Translations under genes and position numbers: made by a program
Assembly (NCBI RefSeq): GCF_000381345.1
Contig: NZ_KB906413.1
Coordinates: 1 to 64,000, forward strand
Origin: Deinococcus apachensis DSM 19763
GTDB taxonomy: Bacteria; Deinococcota; Deinococci; Deinococcales; Deinococcaceae
DNA length: 64,000 nucleotides
Direction: 5' to 3'
Notes under the pieces: model-generated
The model's database searches: none
The model's input: only the letters and a program-made list of their open reading frames with translations
Told to the model about the DNA's origin: nothing
Part shown: piece by piece, positions 12,600-26,926 of the stretch
Position numbering within the stretch: position 1 is the stretch's first letter
Layout of the letters: each line of letters opens with the position of its first letter

Positions 12600-13598
12600 T
12601 CAGTTCGTGTAAATCCCCGACAGGTCCTCGTCCCGCCCGCTGACCGGCAGCCCCAGGTGGTCGTAGGCGTGGGCCGTGGCGACGCGACCGCGCGGGGTGC
12701 GCTTGATGAAGCCGAGCTGGATCAGGTACGGCTCGTACACGTCCTCCAGGGTCAGGGCGTCCTCCGAGATGGCGGTGGCAAGGGTGTCCACGCCGACTGG
12801 CCCGCCCGCGAAGCGGTGGATCAGCGTCTCCAGGTACTTCTTGTCGCGGTCGTCCAGCCCCGCCGCGTCCAGCCCCAGGCGGTCCAGGGCGTCCATCGCG
12901 CGCGGCAGCTCGATGACCTTCTCGCCCGCCACCTCGGCATAGTCGCGCACGCGCCGCAGCAGCCGCTTGGCGATGCGCATCGTGCCGCGCGAGCGGGCGC
13001 CGATCTCCACCGCCGCGTCCTCGCCCAGCCCGAAGCCCAGCAGCCGGGCGTCGCGCATCAGGTTGGTGCCGATCTCGGTGGGCGTGTAGTACTCCAGGTG
13101 CTCAATGATGCCGAAGCGCGAGCGCATGGGCGCCGTGATCAGGCCGGGCCGAGTGGTCGCCCCCACCAGCGTGAAGCGCGGCAGCGGCAGCTCGATGGTC
13201 CGCGCCGCCGGACCCTGCCCCAGCACGATGTCGAGTTTGAAATCCTCCATCGCCGGGTAGAGGTGTTCCTCCGCCACCCGCCCCAGCCGGTGAATCTCGT
13301 CGATGAACAGCACGTCGCCCTCCTCCAGGCTGTTCGTGAGGATGGCGGCCAGGTCCCCCGGCTTCTCGATGGCCGGACCGGAGGTCACGCGAATGTTCAC
13401 CCCGAGTTCGGCGGCGATGATGTGCGCGAGCGTCGTCTTGCCCAGGCCGGGGGGGCCGAACAGCAGCGTGTGGTCCAGCGCCTCGCGGCGACCCTTGGCC
13501 GCCTGGAGGTACACCGTCAACTTCTCCTTGAGCCGCTCCTGGCCGACGTACTCCGTCAGGGTCTTGGGGCGCAGCGCGGCGTCGAGCGGTTCCGTCAT
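12600..13598 (-). CDS. ruvB: Holliday junction branch migration ATPase RuvB
   Basis: RuvB is the hexameric AAA+ motor that, with RuvA, drives branch migration of Holliday junctions. The 332-residue protein has Walker A 'GPPGLGKTT', Walker B 'LFIDEIHRL', sensor 1 'GATTRPG', the arginine finger region 'RSRFGI', and the C-terminal winged helix with '[21 protein letters not shown]'. ATG 13598 is the family start. An AT-rich 150-base upstream region contains a TAATAT box close to the start and, 78 bases upstream, a near-perfect RDRM operator. ruvB is a known member of the DdrO/IrrE regulon in Deinococcus. Confidence 0.97.
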   Translation of the reverse strand: MTEPLDAALRPKTLTEYVGQERLKEKLTVYLQAAKGRREALDHTLLFGPPGLGKTTLAHIIAAELGVNIRVTSGPAIEKPGDLAAILTNSLEEGDVLFIDEIHRLGRVAEEHLYPAMEDFKLDIVLGQGPAARTIELPLPRFTLVGATTRPGLITAPMRSRFGIIEHLEYYTPTEIGTNLMRDARLLGFGLGEDAAVEIGARSRGTMRIAKRLLRRVRDYAEVAGEKVIELPRAMDALDRLGLDAAGLDDRDKKYLETLIHRFAGGPVGVDTLATAISEDALTLEDVYEPYLIQLGFIKRTPRGRVATAHAYDHLGLPVSGRDEDLSGIYTN

Positions 13599-13676
13599 AC
13601 CCCCTATATTACGCTATTTCCTAAAAAGAAGTAGCAGATGTAGGAGGTTATCTATTTGGTGAAGTTAGGTGCCTTA

Positions 13677-13693
13677 TTCTGCCATTGACATAA
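13677..13693. promoter_or_regulatory. RDRM (DdrO operator) upstream of ruvB
   Basis: The 17-mer TTCTGCCATTGACATAA matches the published radiation/desiccation response motif consensus, as I recall it (TTATGTCATTGACATAA), at 15 of 17 positions. It lies in the divergent promoter region between ruvB (start 13598, minus) and the VOC gene (13756, plus). It also contains TTGACA at 13685-13690, a consensus -35 box for the plus strand. ruvB is an established RDR regulon gene, so repression by DdrO and release by IrrE is the likely control; whether the VOC gene is also affected is open. Confidence 0.85.
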
Positions 13694-13755
13694 GAGGTGT
13701 TGTAACTTAAGCTGGGTTATCGGCCCATTCCGCCTCATAACCAGGGAGGGACAGC

Positions 13756-14535
13756 ATGACCGTTCGCACGCAGCAGGCCGCCGGAACGCCCAGTTGGTAC
13801 GACCTCACGACCGCGAAACCGGAGGAGACGCGGCGGTTTTACAGCCACCTCTTCGGCTGGACCTTCGAGGACCAGGGGCCGGACTACGGGCATTACCACA
13901 TGGTCCGCCAGTATGGGCATCCCGTCGCTGGATTCATGGAGAAAGGCCCGGAGACGGCGCAGATGCCCAGCGTCTGGACGGTCTACTACTCCAGCGACGA
14001 CGCCCAGGCCGACGCAGAGCGCATTCGGGAACTGGGCGGGCAGATCATGGTGGAGCCCATGCAGGTGGGGCCGCTGGGTCACATGCTGGTCGCCGCCGAC
14101 CCCACCGGGGCCGTCTTCGGCCTGTGGCAGCCGCTGGAGTTTCAGGGGTCCGAGCTGGAGAACGAGCACGGCAGCATGACCTGGCAGGAGGTCAACACTC
14201 GTGATGCCGAACGTGCCCGCGACTTCTACACACGGCTGTTCGGGGCGACCAGTGAACCCATGCCCGGGGTGGAGGGGCTGACCTACCACACGCTGAAAAA
14301 GGGCACCCAGGAGGTCGGCGGCATCATGCAGATGGACGAGGAACACTGGCCCGCCTCCATTCCGCCGCACTGGATGCCCTACTTCGCCGTGAACGAGGTG
14401 CAGGACGCGGTAAGGGTCGCCGCCGAGAACGGGGGAACGGTCACCGTGCCGCCCTTCGACTCGCCCTACGGCACAATCGCCGTCCTGACCGACCCGGACG
14501 GAGCGGTCTTCAGCGTTATCCAGCTCCGTGACTGA
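13756..14535 (+). CDS. VOC family protein with two glyoxalase-like domains
   Basis: A 259-residue protein made of two vicinal-oxygen-chelate domains: one from about 12-122 ('PSWYDLTTAKPEETRRFY' to 'DPTGAVFGLWQ') and one from about 138-256 ('MTWQEVNTRDAERARDFY' to 'DPDGAVFSVIQL'). This tandem form resembles the mycobacterial CFP30B/Rv0577 type. Possible roles are dioxygenase, glyoxalase or resistance functions; metal ligands are not all conserved, so no reaction is assigned. Unlike most genes here it has a good Shine-Dalgarno (GGGAGGGA, 13744-13751) before ATG 13756. A TTGACA -35 lies inside the RDRM. Confidence 0.9.
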   Translation: MTVRTQQAAGTPSWYDLTTAKPEETRRFYSHLFGWTFEDQGPDYGHYHMVRQYGHPVAGFMEKGPETAQMPSVWTVYYSSDDAQADAERIRELGGQIMVEPMQVGPLGHMLVAADPTGAVFGLWQPLEFQGSELENEHGSMTWQEVNTRDAERARDFYTRLFGATSEPMPGVEGLTYHTLKKGTQEVGGIMQMDEEHWPASIPPHWMPYFAVNEVQDAVRVAAENGGTVTVPPFDSPYGTIAVLTDPDGAVFSVIQLRD

Positions 14536-14544
14536 TAGGGGGCC

Positions 14545-14573
14545 GGGGGAGGAACCGCCGCTTTGCCTCCCCC
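14545..14573. terminator. Bidirectional terminator
   Basis: Perfect eight-base arms GGGGGAGG (14545-14552) and CCTCCCCC (14566-14573) lie between the converging VOC and SCO genes. Confidence 0.65.
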
Positions 14574-14583
14574 CCCGCCCGCG

Positions 14584-15261
14584 TTACTGGCCGTACACCC
14601 GGATCAGCCCCGGCAGGTCGCGGCCCAGCTCGCCGTCCACCACTTCCCCGTTGTTGTAGACCCTCACGAATCGTCCCCGCGGGTCCACCACGCTGACGTG
14701 GTCCCCGTGAACCCGGGCCGCCACGGTCGCGCCCCCCGGCACCTCGTCCGTCTGGTCGGTCCCGCCGTCGTGCCCCAAGTGTTCGCCGTGGGTGCTGGCG
14801 GACAGGGGCTGCGGCGGCACATTCGCCACGAACATCACCCGCGCGGCCTCGTTGATGGTCGCTGCGTCGCCCGTCAGCCCGGTGAAGCTGGGGTCGAAGC
14901 GCGTCAGGTACTCACGCACCACGGCGGGCCGGTCGTACGCCGGGTCCACAGTGATGAACTGCACCCGCACGCGCTCCCGCTGCCCCGGGGTCAGATCGGC
15001 CAGGGTGTTTTTCAGGGTCGCCAGGGTCGCCGGGCACACGTCCGGGCAGCGGACGAAGCCGTAGAACACCAGCCGCAACTTCCCACCGGAGTTGTTCAGG
15101 GTCGTCGCCTGGCCCTGGTCGTTCACCAGCCGCAGCGCGGGCAGGGGGACGGGGGTGTCGAGCACCGTCCCCGCCGTGGGGGTGGGAAAGACGTTGCGGT
15201 ACAGCAGCAGCCCCCCCAGAACCGCCGCCAGGGCCAGCAGTGCTGCCGTGAGCCACTTCAT
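14584..15261 (-). CDS. SCO1/SenC copper chaperone for cytochrome oxidase
   Basis: A 225-residue membrane-anchored thioredoxin-fold protein. An N-terminal hydrophobic segment (about 3-20) anchors it, and the copper motif 'RCPDVCP' plus the distal His in 'RVHGDHVSVVD' are intact. 'FITVDPAYDRPAVVREYL' and the redox fold are typical. SCO proteins deliver copper to the CuA site of oxidase subunit II, which is encoded just upstream. An insert rich in His, Gly and Asp ('STHGEHLGHDGG') may bind extra metal. It is downstream of ctaD/E on the same strand, separated by a REP-like element. Confidence 0.92.
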   Translation of the reverse strand: MKWLTAALLALAAVLGGLLLYRNVFPTPTAGTVLDTPVPLPALRLVNDQGQATTLNNSGGKLRLVFYGFVRCPDVCPATLATLKNTLADLTPGQRERVRVQFITVDPAYDRPAVVREYLTRFDPSFTGLTGDAATINEAARVMFVANVPPQPLSASTHGEHLGHDGGTDQTDEVPGGATVAARVHGDHVSVVDPRGRFVRVYNNGEVVDGELGRDLPGLIRVYGQ

Positions 15262-15307
15262 GGGGGCAGGCTAGGGCGGGGAAGGGGGGAGGGGTGTCCC
15301 AGGAGGG

Positions 15308-15377
15308 GTCAGCCGTCAGCCAAAGAAGAGGGTGGAGACGCTCGTCACGTCCCCACCTCTGAATGCTGATGGCTGAT
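15308..15377. repeat. REP-like nested inverted repeat at the end of the oxidase operon
   Basis: The outer arms are GTCAGCCGTCAGC (15308-15320) and GCTGATGGCTGAT (15365-15377; two G-T pairs). An inner stem (about 15329-15341 with 15348-15359) nests inside. The element ends just before the stop of the oxidase gene and resembles the ruvB-linked element at 12531. It can form a long hairpin and may terminate transcription or protect mRNA. Confidence 0.65.
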
Positions 15378-15384
15378 CGCTATC

Positions 15385-17837
<2,453 letters not shown>

Positions 17838-17841
<4 letters not shown>

Positions 17842-19085
17842 CGGGTACCTCCTTGATCGCCACCATTGGCCTGGTCGGCGCCGCCCTGCGAGTTGCCCGC
17901 TCCTATCACGGGCACCCCGCGCCAGTAGTCCGCTTCCTCCGGCAGGCGCAGGCTGCGGAGGTACGCGGCCACGTCGTCAATCTCCGCGTCCGTCAGCACC
18001 CCGCCCTTCTGGACCTTGCCGTTGACCAGGTACTCGCTGCCGTCATAGGTCGGCATCAGCGAGCCGGGCTTGACCTTGGGGCTGTGCTTGAGCCACTCGT
18101 GCAGCATCTCGCGGGCACGCTCGCCCTCCCACATCCCAGCGCCCAGCGTGTGGCGCGTACCGAAAAAGCTCAGGTCGGGACCGGCCAGGCCGTTGGCGGG
18201 CGTGCCCTGCACCCGGTGACACGAGGCGCAGGCGAGCGCCCCTGTGCTGGGCTTGCCGTTGATAAAGATGTTATACCCACGCTCCTCGGCGCTGCCGGGG
18301 GCGGGGGTGGGAGCGCGGTAGGCCCGGGCCGCTTGCAGGAACGTGTTGTAGCGCTCGGGCTCCAGGGCGATCACCCGGAAGCGCATGTTCGCGTGGCTGG
18401 CCCCGCACAGGAACGAGCATTCCCCGTAGTAGACGCCCACCCGGTCGGTATCAATCTGCCAGGTTTTCTGGCTGCCCGGGATCGCGTAGCGCTGCGGCCC
18501 CAGGTTCGGCGCCCAGAACGCATGGATCACGTCACCCGCGGTCAGGGTGATCGCGACCTGGTTGCGGGTCGGGATCACCAGCTCGTTGCCGTTGGTGACG
18601 TTGCCGCCCGCCGCCGCCGGAGCACTCGGGTAGCCGAAGTTCCACCAGAACTGCTTGCCCAGCGCGTCGATCTTCACGGCGTCTTGCGGGGTGGGGTTGA
18701 TGCGGGCCATCGTCCGCACCGTCAGCACGCTGAGCAGCACCACGATCAGGAACGGCACGACCACCAGCACGACCTCCAGCCGGTTGTTGCCGTGGAACTG
18801 GGCGGGCTCGGCCGTGTTGCGGTCCTCGCGGAAGCGCTGCACCGTGTGAAACAGCGTGTACGCGACGGCCACGAAGATGATGATCGAGAAGGCGATGGCC
18901 GGGATGCTCATCCAGAACACTTCGCGGTTGGACGCCGACGACAGGTCCCCCATGCTGATCAGTCGCTGCGACTGACAGCCGGTGAGCAGCGCCGCGCCCA
19001 TCCCGAGCAGGCCCGCCCACAGGGGGCGCGGCAGCCCTCCACGTGATCCGCGGCGGTGGCGGCTATGGTTGGTGTTCAACTTCAC
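17838..19085 (-). CDS. Cytochrome c oxidase subunit II with fused cytochrome c
   Basis: A 415-residue caa3-type subunit II. The N-terminal signal ends in the lipobox 'LLTGC', then two membrane helices anchor a cupredoxin domain whose CuA ligands are in '[14 protein letters not shown]' plus an upstream His ('[12 protein letters not shown]'). A class I cytochrome c domain follows from about residue 285, with heme motif CASCH and an axial Met in 'GSLMPTYDG'. It accepts electrons and passes them to subunit I. First gene of the transcription unit with ctaD/E; ATGA overlap of 4 bases couples them. A Gly/Gln/Asn-rich tail ends the protein. Confidence 0.96.
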
Positions 19086-19302
19086 TCCTTTCCTCGCCTC
19101 CCAGTCTAAAGCGTCACCGGGGGTTTTGCGCCCCCGTGGAGAGCCCCACTAAGCGCGGCTTTCACGTGTGCATTGGCCGATTGGTCAGGCTTGCGGCCAT
19201 GAGACCAGACCGGGGGACGGGCAAGTGTCCTGACCGAGAGGAAAGGCGGGACGCGAAGAGGGGCGACCCCTCACGGCCGCCCCTCCTTTCCCTGTCTCCC
19301 GC
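19086..19302. other. 217-base spacer between ctaB and the subunit II gene
   Basis: No gene is seen. An inverted repeat with arms GAGGGGCG (19258-19265) and CGCCCCTC (19278-19285) lies near the ctaB stop and may be its terminator. The other end must contain the promoter of the oxidase operon (minus strand), but no convincing -35/-10 pair was found. Confidence 0.5.
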
Positions 19303-20237
<935 letters not shown>

Positions 20238-20241
<4 letters not shown>

Positions 20242-21221
20242 GCCGTCACCCCTGCCGGGGCGGTGGACTCCAGGCGGCGGGGAGCCGTCAGGGCTTCATA
20301 GCTGAGCAGCACGGTCACGAGCCACATGATGCACGCCAGCCCCAGGTGCGTGAGCTGCATCCAGGCCGGGGCCTTGAGCGCCACGTTCACGAAGCCCGCG
20401 AGGACCTGAAGCCCGATGACGCCCGTCAGCACCAGACTCCAGCGGGCGACCCCCGCCGAGGGCCGCAGGCGCCGGAGCGCCCCCGCCATCCAGACCAGAT
20501 AGACGCTGCCCAGAATAGCGAGCATGGGATGGATCACGCGCAGATTCTGAATCAGCCCGGCGGTCGCCGAGAAGTCGCGCCGCACCGTGTCGATGGGGGT
20601 GCCGGGCGCGGGCGCGAACAAGAGGTCCCCGAGCGCCGTCACGGCCCCCGCCATGCCCAGCAGCAGGGTGAGGACCAGCCCGAAGGCGATCAACCCCAGC
20701 GCGCGCCCCTGTCCCCGCAGCTTGAGCGCTGGACGCCCCGACGCCCACAGCGCCGTGAGCAGCAGTGCCCCCAGCAGCAGGAAGGTGTTCGCCAGGTGAA
20801 CGCCCTGCACCAGGCCGCGCGCCGGGTCCGTCGAGTCGGCGGTCAGGCCCAGCAGCACCTGCACGCCGCCGACCAGCCCCTCAGCCAGGATGAGGAGGAA
20901 AGTCAGGATGGCGCCCAGCCGCGCCGGGTGGCGCCTCGGAGTCGTGAGGAAGGCCAGCGCGATCAGCCCCAGCGCCAGCAGGCCGCTCGCCCCGCTCGTC
21001 AGGCGGTGGCTGAATTCGATGATGGTGTGCAGGGTCGGGCTCTGCGGCAGGACCACGCCGTTACATAGCGGCCAGTGGTCGCCGCACCCCGCTCCTGCCC
21101 CTGTCAGGCGCACGACCGCGCCCCACAGAATCACCAGCACGTTATAGATCAGTGCCGCCCAGGCTAGCCGGGGCAGCCACGCCCCCGCCTGGGACCGGGG
21201 CACCGTCAGTGCGCTGCTCAC
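20238..21221 (-). CDS. ctaA: Heme A synthase
   Basis: CtaA oxidises the methyl group of heme O to make heme A. The 327-residue protein has eight membrane segments and the four His positions of the family: 'EFSHRLTSG', '[10 protein letters not shown]', '[10 protein letters not shown]' and '[10 protein letters not shown]'. The extracellular Cys pair is present in '[11 protein letters not shown]'. The frame is open to 21317, but GTG 21221 gives a normal start and has a Shine-Dalgarno-like GGAG just upstream. It is divergent from the DUF420 gene. Confidence 0.93.
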
Positions 21222-21387
21222 TTCACTCCACCGTCCTTCCGACCGCCCCCGCGGGCGGGTTGGGTTCACCGCCGCATTGTAGGCAGGGCGAGGCTGAAGA
21301 TTGTCCCCGGGCCACACTCATCCGCCTCCCCTGGCCGGTCACCTGCCCCGGACACCTGCCCCCCCAGCCTCCCCCTAGACTGCACCC

Positions 21388-21867
21388 GTGGCGGCCATTA
21401 TCAACCAGTGGGCAGTGATCACCATCGTCCTGAGCGGCATCGCGCTGACGGTCGGGGTGTTCCTGATTCGGAGCGGCAACCGCGAGGCGCATATGCGCGC
21501 CATGCTGATCGCCAGCGGCCTGGCGACCCTCTTCCTCGTCCTGTACCTCACCCGGCTGGGGCTGGGGTACGAGAAGAAGTACGTCGGGCCGGAGCAGTGG
21601 CGCGGGGCGTATTTCTTCCTGCTGATCAGCCACATCCTCCTGGCGGCGCTGAACCTCCCGCTCGCGCTCCTGGCGCTGTGGAACGCCTGGAAGGGCCTGC
21701 GGGCCGCCGGGAACCTGGGCAACATCGGCGCCCCCGCCGCGCGTCCCTTCTTCAATCGGCACCGCGCCTGGGTGCGCTGGACGGTGCCCGTCTGGCTGTA
21801 TGTGGCCGCGACGGGCTGGATCATCTACCTCGTGCTGGGGCGGTACGGCGAGGTTGTGAAGGGGTGA
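21388..21867 (+). CDS. DUF420 membrane protein (CtaM/YozB-like)
   Basis: A 159-residue protein with four membrane helices and family landmarks '[29 protein letters not shown]', '[13 protein letters not shown]' and '[27 protein letters not shown]'. The His residues in helices fit DUF420. In Staphylococcus aureus CtaM of this family is needed for making an active aa3-type oxidase, which agrees with its place here divergent from ctaA. The GTG start follows a TAGACT box (21376-21381) by 6 bases. Confidence 0.88.
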   Translation: MAAIINQWAVITIVLSGIALTVGVFLIRSGNREAHMRAMLIASGLATLFLVLYLTRLGLGYEKKYVGPEQWRGAYFFLLISHILLAALNLPLALLALWNAWKGLRAAGNLGNIGAPAARPFFNRHRAWVRWTVPVWLYVAATGWIIYLVLGRYGEVVKG

Positions 21868-21934
21868 GGGCGGGCAGAACTCAGGGCGCGGGAACTCCAA
21901 TGTTCTCCGCGCCCCATCTGCTACCTTCCCCTCC

Positions 21935-22756
<822 letters not shown>

Positions 22757-22757
22757 T

Positions 22758-22776
22758 GGGGGAGGGGTGATCCCCC
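22758..22776 (+). terminator. Hairpin after panB
   Basis: Arms GGGGGA (22758-22763) and TCCCCC (22771-22776) immediately follow the panB stop codon. Confidence 0.45.
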
Positions 22777-22834
22777 CGGCGGTCCGGCACATGCGTGCCC
22801 CGATTCTTTGACGTGATGCTATGACAGTGGAGCC

Positions 22835-23854
22835 ATGACGCCCGGCCCGCTCCGACCGGAAGACCTGCCCGCGCCGGTCACCCGCCTGTATTTCGGGGCG
22901 GTGGTGCCCCTGATTGCGGCGATTCTGGTGTGGGGGGCGGTGGTGCCGCTGGCCGACCTGAGCGTGCCGACGCTGGTGTTCGCGGCCCTGCTGCTCCTGA
23001 CCGCCGCCGCCTACCTGCTGCTGCCCAGGCGCTGGGAATGGCCGCTGCGTCTGATCGCAGCGGGCACCCAGGTGCTGTTCGTGGCCGCCCTGGCGCTCCT
23101 GGGGCTGGGCGTTCGCGGTGACGAGCAGGCGCTTCACACCCTGCTCCTCGTCGCGCCGTTCACCCAGCTCGTCTGGAGCCTGCTGTTTTTCGACCGCCCC
23201 ACCGTGGGCCGTGCCCTGGGGCTGGCCCTGGCCGTCGCTGCCACCCTGCTCGTCATCCGCTGGGACCACACCAGTCCCCAACCCGAGCCCGGAACCGCAC
23301 CCCTCCTGCTGGCCGTCTGCCTGATGGCCCAGGTGTTCGGCTGGGCCTTTGTGAACCTTCAGCGGCGCGTCATCGCGGGGGAACGCACGGCCCGGCGCGA
23401 CCCCCTCACGGGGCTGCTCAACCGCCGGGCCTTTGAGGAGGCCAGCGCCGCCCCCGGCCCCCCGGGCGTGCTGGCCGTCCTCGACATCGACCACTTCAAG
23501 GTCGTGAACGACCGCCACGGCCACGAGACGGGCGACAACGTGCTGCGGGCCGTCGCTGAGGTGCTGGTGACCCTGGTGGACCCCTACGGGCAGGTGTACC
23601 GCTGGGGCGGCGAGGAATTCGTCGTGTGCCTGCCCGGCGCCTACGCTCCCAGCGCCCACCTGCTGATGGGGCGGGTCCGGCGCGAGGTGGCGGGACGCAC
23701 CCTGGTGGACGGCCCGGCCGTCACCCTCAGCATCGGCCTGGGGGCCTACGCGGTGGGCCAGTCCCCGCGCCAGGCTTTCGCCAGCGCCGACACCGCCCTG
23801 CTCGCCGCCAAGAACGCCGGGCGCAACCGCATCGTGACGGCGCCCGCGACGTAG
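22835..23854 (+). CDS. Membrane-bound GGDEF diguanylate cyclase
   Basis: A 339-residue protein: five to six membrane helices (about 15-175) followed by a GGDEF domain (about 185-335) with the active-site motif GGEEF in 'YRWGGEEFVVCLPG', 'RDPLTGLLNRRAFEE' and 'DIDHFKVVNDRHGHETGD'. It should make cyclic di-GMP at the membrane in response to an unknown signal. The RxxD inhibitory site five residues before the motif is absent, so product inhibition is not expected. TATGAC near 22817 could be a -10 for ATG 22835. Confidence 0.92.
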   Translation: MTPGPLRPEDLPAPVTRLYFGAVVPLIAAILVWGAVVPLADLSVPTLVFAALLLLTAAAYLLLPRRWEWPLRLIAAGTQVLFVAALALLGLGVRGDEQALHTLLLVAPFTQLVWSLLFFDRPTVGRALGLALAVAATLLVIRWDHTSPQPEPGTAPLLLAVCLMAQVFGWAFVNLQRRVIAGERTARRDPLTGLLNRRAFEEASAAPGPPGVLAVLDIDHFKVVNDRHGHETGDNVLRAVAEVLVTLVDPYGQVYRWGGEEFVVCLPGAYAPSAHLLMGRVRREVAGRTLVDGPAVTLSIGLGAYAVGQSPRQAFASADTALLAAKNAGRNRIVTAPAT

Positions 23855-23864
23855 GCGAAAACGA

Positions 23865-23895
23865 AAGGCCCCGCCCCGGCAAGGGGGAGGGCCTT
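23865..23895. terminator. Bidirectional terminator
   Basis: AAGGCCC (23865-23871) pairs with GGGCCTT (about 23889-23895) around a C/G-rich loop between two converging genes; A-rich and T-less flanks on the plus side, so stronger on the minus strand. Confidence 0.65.
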
Positions 23896-23908
23896 CGAGG
23901 GAAAGAGC

Positions 23909-25369
<1,461 letters not shown>

Positions 25370-25436
25370 GATGCGGCGAACGTAGCACGCGCGTCATGGT
25401 GGGAATGTGCGGCTTGCGGGAGAAATTCGGCCTTGC

Positions 25437-25934
25437 TCAGGAGGACGGATGGTTCGCGGCAGCCGCTGCCGTCTGGTCGTCCTCCAGCACCTTGTAGGCG
25501 CACACCGCTGCCAGGGCGGCCAGCTCGGTCGGCACGTCCCCCAGGTCGAGATGCACGTCCTTGCCGTCCACCGCGCCACCTATCCGTCCCTCCAACCGAT
25601 CCCCATTGCGGTGCAGGTTTACGTCCTTGCCGCTGATCCGGCCCGAGAAGCGCCCGGTCACGCGGTCCCCATCCAGCGTCAGGCGAACGTCGTCCCCGTC
25701 CACACGGCCCCCCAGGCGCACCCGCACCTCCCGCGGGGTCACGTCCCCGTCCACGTCGAACCCAGCGAAGGTGCCCCCGACCCGCCCGTCCACGTCCCCG
25801 CTGTGCAGCGTCAGCCCGATGTCCTTGCCCTGGAAGGTCCCGCCGATCCGTCCGCGCAACTGGCCGCCCTCCCAATTCGCGTGCAGGTCGTACCCCAGCC
25901 GCAAGCCCCCGATGCGTCCGTGCAGTTTGCTCAT
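25437..25934 (-). CDS. Protein of six 22-residue repeats, unknown function
   Basis: A 165-residue protein without signal peptide or membrane helix. The motif G-R-[IVLF]-G-G recurs at residues 6, 28, 50, 72 (VRLGG), 94 and 116, an exact 22-residue period, each followed by a Gly/Asp turn and a polar strand such as 'GKDVHLDL'. This is the pattern of a regular beta-solenoid or beta-sheet stack. A less regular tail ('LAALAAVCAYKVLEDD') could be a helix cap. I know no named family for it. It lies 67 bases upstream of the ATPase gene on the same strand and may be cotranscribed. Confidence 0.75.
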   Translation of the reverse strand: MSKLHGRIGGLRLGYDLHANWEGGQLRGRIGGTFQGKDIGLTLHSGDVDGRVGGTFAGFDVDGDVTPREVRVRLGGRVDGDDVRLTLDGDRVTGRFSGRISGKDVNLHRNGDRLEGRIGGAVDGKDVHLDLGDVPTELAALAAVCAYKVLEDDQTAAAAANHPSS

Positions 25935-26023
25935 GCCCCGATGCTGCCACGCTCGGCGGCGAATTGTGGTTCATGGAAGAAGTTCGGCAGCGCCCGCTCA
26001 CTCTTTCGCGTATACCGGGAGAC

Positions 26024-26428
26024 ATGCTCCAGCCGCTCCCACACGTCGCCCCCTCCTGCTCCCCCTGTGCTGAGGTGGGACGGGCGCTCCTGCTCTCCGC
26101 CGGGGTGGCGCTGCTGGCGGCGCTGGGGACCGCGGTGGTGCTCGGTCGTCCGCTGCTCGACATGGCTGGGGTTCTCGCTGGCGTCACCTTCAGCACTTGC
26201 CTGGCGCTGGCCTACGACCGCTGGTTCGCCTTGAGCTTTCTGCCCGGCCTGCTGCTGTGGGCAGCGTTCGCGGGAGGAGTGGCCCTGGTTGGCCTCTGGC
26301 TGGGTCTCGGGCTGGGCGAGGCCCCACCGCCCGTCCTCACCTGGCGGCTGCCCCTCCTCGGCCTGACCGCCGCCCTGCTCAGCGCCGCGCTCGCCCTGAA
26401 ATGGGGTCGCCCGCGCCCGGCCCTGTGA
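26024..26428 (+). CDS. Multi-pass membrane protein of unknown function
   Basis: A 134-residue protein with about four membrane helices (roughly 22-45, 48-68, 72-97, 105-125). A short N-terminus contains two Cys in 'APSCSPCAEVG', which may bind metal or form a disulfide. A TATACC box seven bases before ATG 26024 supports that start over the in-frame ATG at 25964. No family recognised. Confidence 0.65.
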   Translation: MLQPLPHVAPSCSPCAEVGRALLLSAGVALLAALGTAVVLGRPLLDMAGVLAGVTFSTCLALAYDRWFALSFLPGLLLWAAFAGGVALVGLWLGLGLGEAPPPVLTWRLPLLGLTAALLSAALALKWGRPRPAL

Positions 26429-26432
26429 CGGG

Positions 26433-26882
26433 GTGAGCGTCTGCCCCGCAACGTCCGCCGACGCCCCCACCATCGCGCACCACCGTTACCCCGACGAGGA
26501 GGACGCTGCCGAGCGCCCCATCTACGCAGCCTGGGTCGAGTCGGCCCTGGAACGGGGCCTGTACCTCGGTTTTCTGGGCATTGCGAACGGGGGAGAGACC
26601 GTCGCTGGGGCCGGACTCACGCTGCTGGAATAAGGGCCGACGCGCGGCGACCCGCAACCGTACCGGGCGCGGGTGGTGAACGTGTGGACCCGTCCCGACT
26701 TCAGGCGGCGCGGCCTGGCCCGGGAACCCGTCTTACATTGCCTGAACATGGCCCATGACCGCGGCGTCTCCCGCGTCAGCCTGGGCACGAGGGTGGTGGC
26801 CCGCCCGCTCTACGAGTCGCTGGGCTTCCGGGCGAGCAAGGCGGAGATGGTCCGGAATGAGCGTCGCCCGGAACGCCCGTGA
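26433..26882 (+). pseudogene. GNAT acetyltransferase gene with an in-frame stop
   Basis: Reading from GTG 26433, the first 66 residues ('VCPATSADAPTIAHHRYPDEEDA' region to 'GAGLTLLE') fit the start of a GNAT protein. TAA at 26631-26633 stops it. The same frame continues without shift ('GPTRGDPQPYRARVVNVW') into 'DFRRRGLAREPVLHCLNMA' (acetyl-CoA loop R-R-x-G-x-A) and 'RPLYESLGFRASKAEMVR', the normal C-terminus. A single nonsense change (a Trp or other codon to TAA) therefore splits a complete gene of about 149 codons. It starts 4 bases after the preceding gene. Confidence 0.85.
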
Positions 26883-26926
26883 ACCCGGGCGCATTCTTTT
26901 CACCGCGCCCCGCCTTACTGTGACGC

